A DNA stretch of 33,064 nucleotides from a virus: IMG/VR virus record IMGVR_UViG_3300021091_000239, positions 1 to 33,064 of that record; one strand, 5' to 3'. Shown piece after piece: positions 30,203 through 33,064 of this stretch (position 1 is the stretch's first letter; every line of letters starts with the position of its first letter). The notes beneath the pieces were generated by a model that saw nothing but the letters and a program-made list of their open reading frames with translations, did not search any database and had not been told where the DNA came from. The position numbers and the translations under genes are program-made.

Positions 30203-30719
30203 CGCTTGTTCCTCCGTGTGGTTGTCTTACTATTACACTCATGCGCGAATCGCCGGATTCGCAGTAGTTGTCGGCGTTTATGCCGAGCTTCTCCAGTTGC
30301 GTGATCTTCCAGTACGACGGCTGGACGTAATTCAGCATCGACTTGGCCATCTCCTCTGGGTCTACCTTCACCTCGCCCGTGTCCATGTCGATGGACATCT
30401 TGTGGAGTTTCTGCGCCACGGCGCTCGCCAAATCCTTGTGCTGCCACTTGGTCCTCTTGTTGGAGAAGTTTCGCTCCACCTCGCCGCCGCCGGCGAGAAG
30501 CACCTTGTCGTCGGTCATCGTCGATCCGACCCTGAGGGCGAAGGAGTCGTAGACGAATTTGAGATCCGCCTTTGCCTTGTTGAATGCCGAGAGAACCTCG
30601 CAGGCTTCCTCCTGCGGCGGGGAACCGGCGAGGTAATCGTTGAGCCGACCCTCTAGGTCGGAGAGCCGCTGCGAGAAGTCGCCGAGCAGCAGGTCGGCAA
30701 TAGTAGGCGTGGTATCCAT
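30195..30719 (-). CDS. Conserved phage protein of unknown function next to Rad52
   Basis: The protein has 174 residues. The first third is helical (FSQRLSDLEGRLNDYLAGSP), the middle has 'AFNKAKADLKFVYDSFALRV' and 'KRTKWQHKDLASAVAQKLHK', and the end is 'VQPSYWKITQLEKLGINADN'. The pattern W-K-I-T-x-L recalls small proteins encoded beside annealing proteins and terminases in actinobacterial phages, but the role is not known to me. A GAGGAAC site precedes the ATG. A 33-base gap separates it from terminase; no clear promoter is seen there. Confidence 0.6.
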   Translation of the reverse strand: MDTTPTIADLLLGDFSQRLSDLEGRLNDYLAGSPPQEEACEVLSAFNKAKADLKFVYDSFALRVGSTMTDDKVLLAGGGEVERNFSNKRTKWQHKDLASAVAQKLHKMSIDMDTGEVKVDPEEMAKSMLNYVQPSYWKITQLEKLGINADNYCESGDSRMSVIVRQPHGGTSDE

Positions 30720-30752
30720 GTTCCTCTTCGTTCGTGTCGTAATAGAACTTGC

Positions 30753-32057
30753 CTAGACGATGATAGCAGCCCTCTTGCGCTGCGGCAACCCGAGCCCTGT
30801 CAGGAAGCCGAAGGCCCCGGTGGCCGAGTCGACCTGGTCGTCGTGGCTGGCGGCCTCGGGGAACGTGGACAATTCGTCCAACCACTCCGTCAGCCAGGGG
30901 CCTCGCAGGACCCTGATGTTGCCGTTGGCCGCCGCCGCCGCAAAGGGCCTGGCCCTGGTGATCTTGTCCCCCGTTGACCGAATCCCGACGAAGTCGTATC
31001 CGGGCACCACGTACCTCGCGTACTGGTCGACGAGCGCCTTGCCCGAGGATCCGGGTTCCTGCTCCATTCTTATGCCCACGCTCGGCCCGTCCTCCAGCGC
31101 CGTCTGCCTGACCATTTGCTCGACCTTCTCGCCCTTGACCCTGGCCCTCTTGACGTCGAGTATGTAGGCGATTCCCTTGTCGAACAGCATGAGGGTGCCC
31201 ACCGTCCAGTCCGGGTCGGGGTTGGACTGGGATGGCTCCGTGGCCGCGAGGTCCCAGAACCTGACCGCCCTGGCGGAACTGGTCACCACGGGTATCTCGT
31301 GCTGGTCGACGACGACGAAGGACGTCCTGTCGAACATCGAGCCGAGGGTCGTGGCCCACCAGTCGCCCTCCTCCAGCCTGCGCCGTTCCAGCGGGTCGAG
31401 GGCCTGGAGCGAGCGCCGGTAGGAGGTTGCATCTATTCCGGGGTTGTCCGTAAGGCGGGAGGGGACGAATATCCGTTTCTCCTGCTTGCCCTCAACGATG
31501 AACCTCTGCCTCACCCAGTTCGGTGCCGGGTTGGATGCCGCCCTCATCCTCAGGGGGACCTCGGACAGGGGGCCGGTCACCGGGCGGCGAAGTCGGGAGA
31601 ACAGGTAGCGGTAGTCCGACTCCCTGATCTCGGTCACCTCGTCCATGCCTATGAACTGGAATTCCGAGCCTTTGTACCGCAGGTAGTCGCCGGCGTTGTT
31701 GAGGTAGCCGAACGAGATCCTCGCCCCCGAAGGGAAGGTGGCTATGAAACTGTTATTATTCCAATGAATTTCATCGTGCGGGGCTATCCACGTCTTGAAG
31801 CGGTCCATCAGGGCGCCGGGCAGGGACAGGTCGGCGAATGTGCGCCTGAACAGGATTGCCGAGTAGTTCGGGATGTCCACGTACTGCAGCGCGGCCATCA
31901 GCAGCGCCGATGATTTGCCCCCGCCAGCCGCGCCGCCGAACAGCGCCTCGAGCGAGTAGCACCTGAGGAACACCCTCTGCGTGAGCGACGCTTCTTCCGG
32001 GCAGAAGATGGGAGGCTTCGGCTCGAGGTAATCAATTATCGACTGCCAGTTGGCCAT
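30753..32057 (-). CDS. terL: Terminase large subunit
   Basis: The protein has 434 residues from the ATG at 32057, chosen for AGGAAG five bases upstream; a TTG six codons earlier is a weaker option. Walker A is 'FGGAAGGGKSSAL' (41-50), Walker B 'FIGMDE' (135-140), with 'LFRRTFADLSLPGALMDRFK' between. The nuclease domain has D269 in 'RFWDLAATEPSQ', E332 in 'IRMEQEPGSSGK' and D407/D410 in 'HDDQVDSATGAF'. It is the motor that cuts and packages DNA. No small subunit is visible nearby. It points away from the portal gene, which is unusual. Confidence 0.93.
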   Translation of the reverse strand: MANWQSIIDYLEPKPPIFCPEEASLTQRVFLRCYSLEALFGGAAGGGKSSALLMAALQYVDIPNYSAILFRRTFADLSLPGALMDRFKTWIAPHDEIHWNNNSFIATFPSGARISFGYLNNAGDYLRYKGSEFQFIGMDEVTEIRESDYRYLFSRLRRPVTGPLSEVPLRMRAASNPAPNWVRQRFIVEGKQEKRIFVPSRLTDNPGIDATSYRRSLQALDPLERRRLEEGDWWATTLGSMFDRTSFVVVDQHEIPVVTSSARAVRFWDLAATEPSQSNPDPDWTVGTLMLFDKGIAYILDVKRARVKGEKVEQMVRQTALEDGPSVGIRMEQEPGSSGKALVDQYARYVVPGYDFVGIRSTGDKITRARPFAAAAANGNIRVLRGPWLTEWLDELSTFPEAASHDDQVDSATGAFGFLTGLGLPQRKRAAIIV

Positions 32058-32123
32058 CCGAACTTCCTGTCTCAACTATGCTTGCCCGTATCGTAAAATG
32101 TACAAGGACAAACGGGGGTGAAC
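32058..32123. promoter_or_regulatory. Divergent intergenic region between terminase and head genes
   Basis: This 66-base gap must hold the starts of both transcription units unless promoters lie inside genes. On the plus strand a TAAAAT hexamer (32094-32099) lies about 25 bases before the small membrane gene; it lacks the TGN extension and a clear -35. On the minus strand TACGAT or CATAGT are weak -10 candidates. Confidence 0.45.
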
Positions 32124-32294
32124 ATGAACAGAGTAAAGGTGTTCCTTTCCAGCCGTTCAAATGTTGCTAACATTCTAATGGTTTCATTCGTGGTCCTGAC
32201 CGCAGTAGGAACTGCCCTCATTTTTCCTCCCGCTGGATTAATCGTCGCAGGCCTGTGCTGTGGGATCCTTGGATTCTTGCTAGGACTCGAGTAA
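32124..32294 (+). CDS. Small membrane protein (two helices) before portal
   Basis: This 56-residue protein starts 'MNRVKVFLSSRSNVANILMV'. Residues about 13-32 ('ANILMVSFVVLTAVGTALIF') and 35-53 ('GLIVAGLCCGILGFLLGL') are hydrophobic helices joined by a short 'PPAG' turn; the basic start suggests an N-in topology. GGGGGTGA lies just upstream as a ribosome site. It ends three bases before the portal ATG. Similar two-helix proteins occur beside portal genes in several phages of GC-rich bacteria as I recall; function is unknown. Holin, superinfection exclusion or membrane anchoring of assembly are possibilities. GC content is lower than in the flanking genes. Confidence 0.65.
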   Translation: MNRVKVFLSSRSNVANILMVSFVVLTAVGTALIFPPAGLIVAGLCCGILGFLLGLE

Positions 32295-32297
32295 TAG

Positions 32298-33064
32298 ATG
32301 GCTTGGAACTCACCAACTAACAAATCCCTCGGCGGCGGATCCTCAAAGTCCGCGGTGGGACCCGGCGCCCCGGTGGCCCATACGATGGGCATGACGGGCA
32401 AGGCGTACAGGGATTCCTGGGACATAGAGCGCGCGTACCGCGAGGGGATGCAGCGGGTCACCTGGGTCGCCAGGTGCATCGACGTCATAGCCGGCAACCA
32501 GGCCAGGCTCCCAATCATCCTCAGGAAGGACAATTCCCCCGACGGGGAGATACTTTCCGACAAGAAGATGGCCAAGTCCCCGCTCCTCGAGGTTCTCAAC
32601 ACGAAATCGAACATCGGCGAGAACTCGTTCATCTTCAGGTACAGGCTCTCGGCGCAACTTCTGCTCGGAACGCGCGGGGCCTTCGTGGAGAAGATCCGGG
32701 GACGCGACGGCGGGATAGTCGGGCTGAACCTGCTGCCGCCCCAGTCGACTGCGCCGATACCCGACCCGAAGAAGTTCGTGTCCGGGTACGAGGTCACGCT
32801 GCCGCACGGCAAAACGACGATCCTGAAACCGGAAGACGTCATGTGGCTGAGGCGGCCTCACCCCCTTGACCCATATCTGTCTCTCACCCCGATGGAGTCC
32901 GCGGGCATAGCGATCGAGATAGAGAACTTCGCAAAACTCTACAACAGGAACTTCCTCATCAACGACGGAAGGCCGGGTGGAATCCTCGTCGTGCGCGGGA
33001 TGATGGACGAGGAGGACAAGGAGGAACTGAAGAACAGGTTCAGGGGGAACCTGTCGAGGGCCGG
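32298..33064 (+). CDS. Portal protein, HK97 type (cut by window edge)
   Basis: At least 255 residues from ATG 32298; the C-terminus is outside the window. The start 'MAWNSPTNKSLGGGSSKSAV' is flexible. Core elements are 'AYREGMQRVTWVARCIDVIA', 'PLLEVLNTKSNIGENSFIFR', 'AQLLLGTRGAFVEKIRGRDG', 'LNLLPPQSTAPIPDPKKFVS' and 'SLTPMESAGIAIEIENFAKL' followed by 'YNRNFLINDGRPGGILVVRG'. These match HK97-type portals: 'v..ci..ia...a..P..l', 'N.....s...f', 'G.ay....r...G....L..l.p..v', 'L.p......ai......' and 'ng..p.gil.'. It forms the dodecameric DNA gate and docks terminase. It is transcribed opposite to terminase and the tail genes. Confidence 0.88.
   Translation, partial: MAWNSPTNKSLGGGSSKSAVGPGAPVAHTMGMTGKAYRDSWDIERAYREGMQRVTWVARCIDVIAGNQARLPIILRKDNSPDGEILSDKKMAKSPLLEVLNTKSNIGENSFIFRYRLSAQLLLGTRGAFVEKIRGRDGGIVGLNLLPPQSTAPIPDPKKFVSGYEVTLPHGKTTILKPEDVMWLRRPHPLDPYLSLTPMESAGIAIEIENFAKLYNRNFLINDGRPGGILVVRGMMDEEDKEELKNRFRGNLSRA

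Overview
The window is a contiguous piece of a tailed double-stranded DNA phage genome (Caudoviricetes) with a contractile, myovirus-type tail. A tail sheath, tail tube, 1656-residue tape measure and full baseplate set (gp25-like, gpJ-like, gpI-like, OB-fold spike and hub) show this directly. Coding density is near total, with many 1-8 base overlaps (ATGA, GTGA, TAATG). Most of the window is GC-rich. The host is probably a GC-rich bacterium. An r1t-type holin is compatible with an actinobacterial host, and several virion proteins (a cupredoxin-type fibre protein and a 122-residue 'MAHFAQIN' protein) resemble proteins common in aquatic phages. Host identity is inference only.

Layout, read in the direction of transcription. 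Two transcription units diverge from a 66-base gap at 32058-32123. To the right, on the plus strand, lie a 56-residue two-helix membrane protein and an HK97-type portal cut by the window edge. To the left, on the minus strand, the order is: terminase large subunit; a conserved unknown; a Rad52-like annealing protein; a Cas4/RecB-like nuclease; an unknown; an HNH protein; a RuvC-like resolvase; a coiled-coil unknown; then a ParB-like / PAPS-reductase-like / ParB-like cassette (24612-27002). After a promoter-like extended -10 at 24595-24603 come a small basic protein, the head-tail connector, tail completion protein, tail terminator, a small unknown, sheath, tube, frameshifted tail assembly chaperones, tape measure and baseplate genes. 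A holin with its own promoter-like site follows, then six or seven fibre or tail-tip genes. The last of these, a glycine-rich fibre, runs off the left edge.

How the genes work together: TerL and the portal package DNA. The Rad52-like protein, Cas4-like nuclease, RuvC and HNH form a recombination and resolution set that could process packaging or replication intermediates. The connector and terminator proteins join head to tail. Tube, sheath, chaperones and tape measure build the tail shaft. Hub, spike and wedge proteins build the baseplate that carries the fibres.

The least explained parts are the ParB/PAPS-reductase/ParB cassette, a tail-tip protein with a complete type-1 copper ligand set, an M15-type zinc peptidase at the end of the tape measure, a 1086-residue baseplate protein whose N-terminal two thirds I cannot place, and an in-frame amber codon between two virion genes at the left end.
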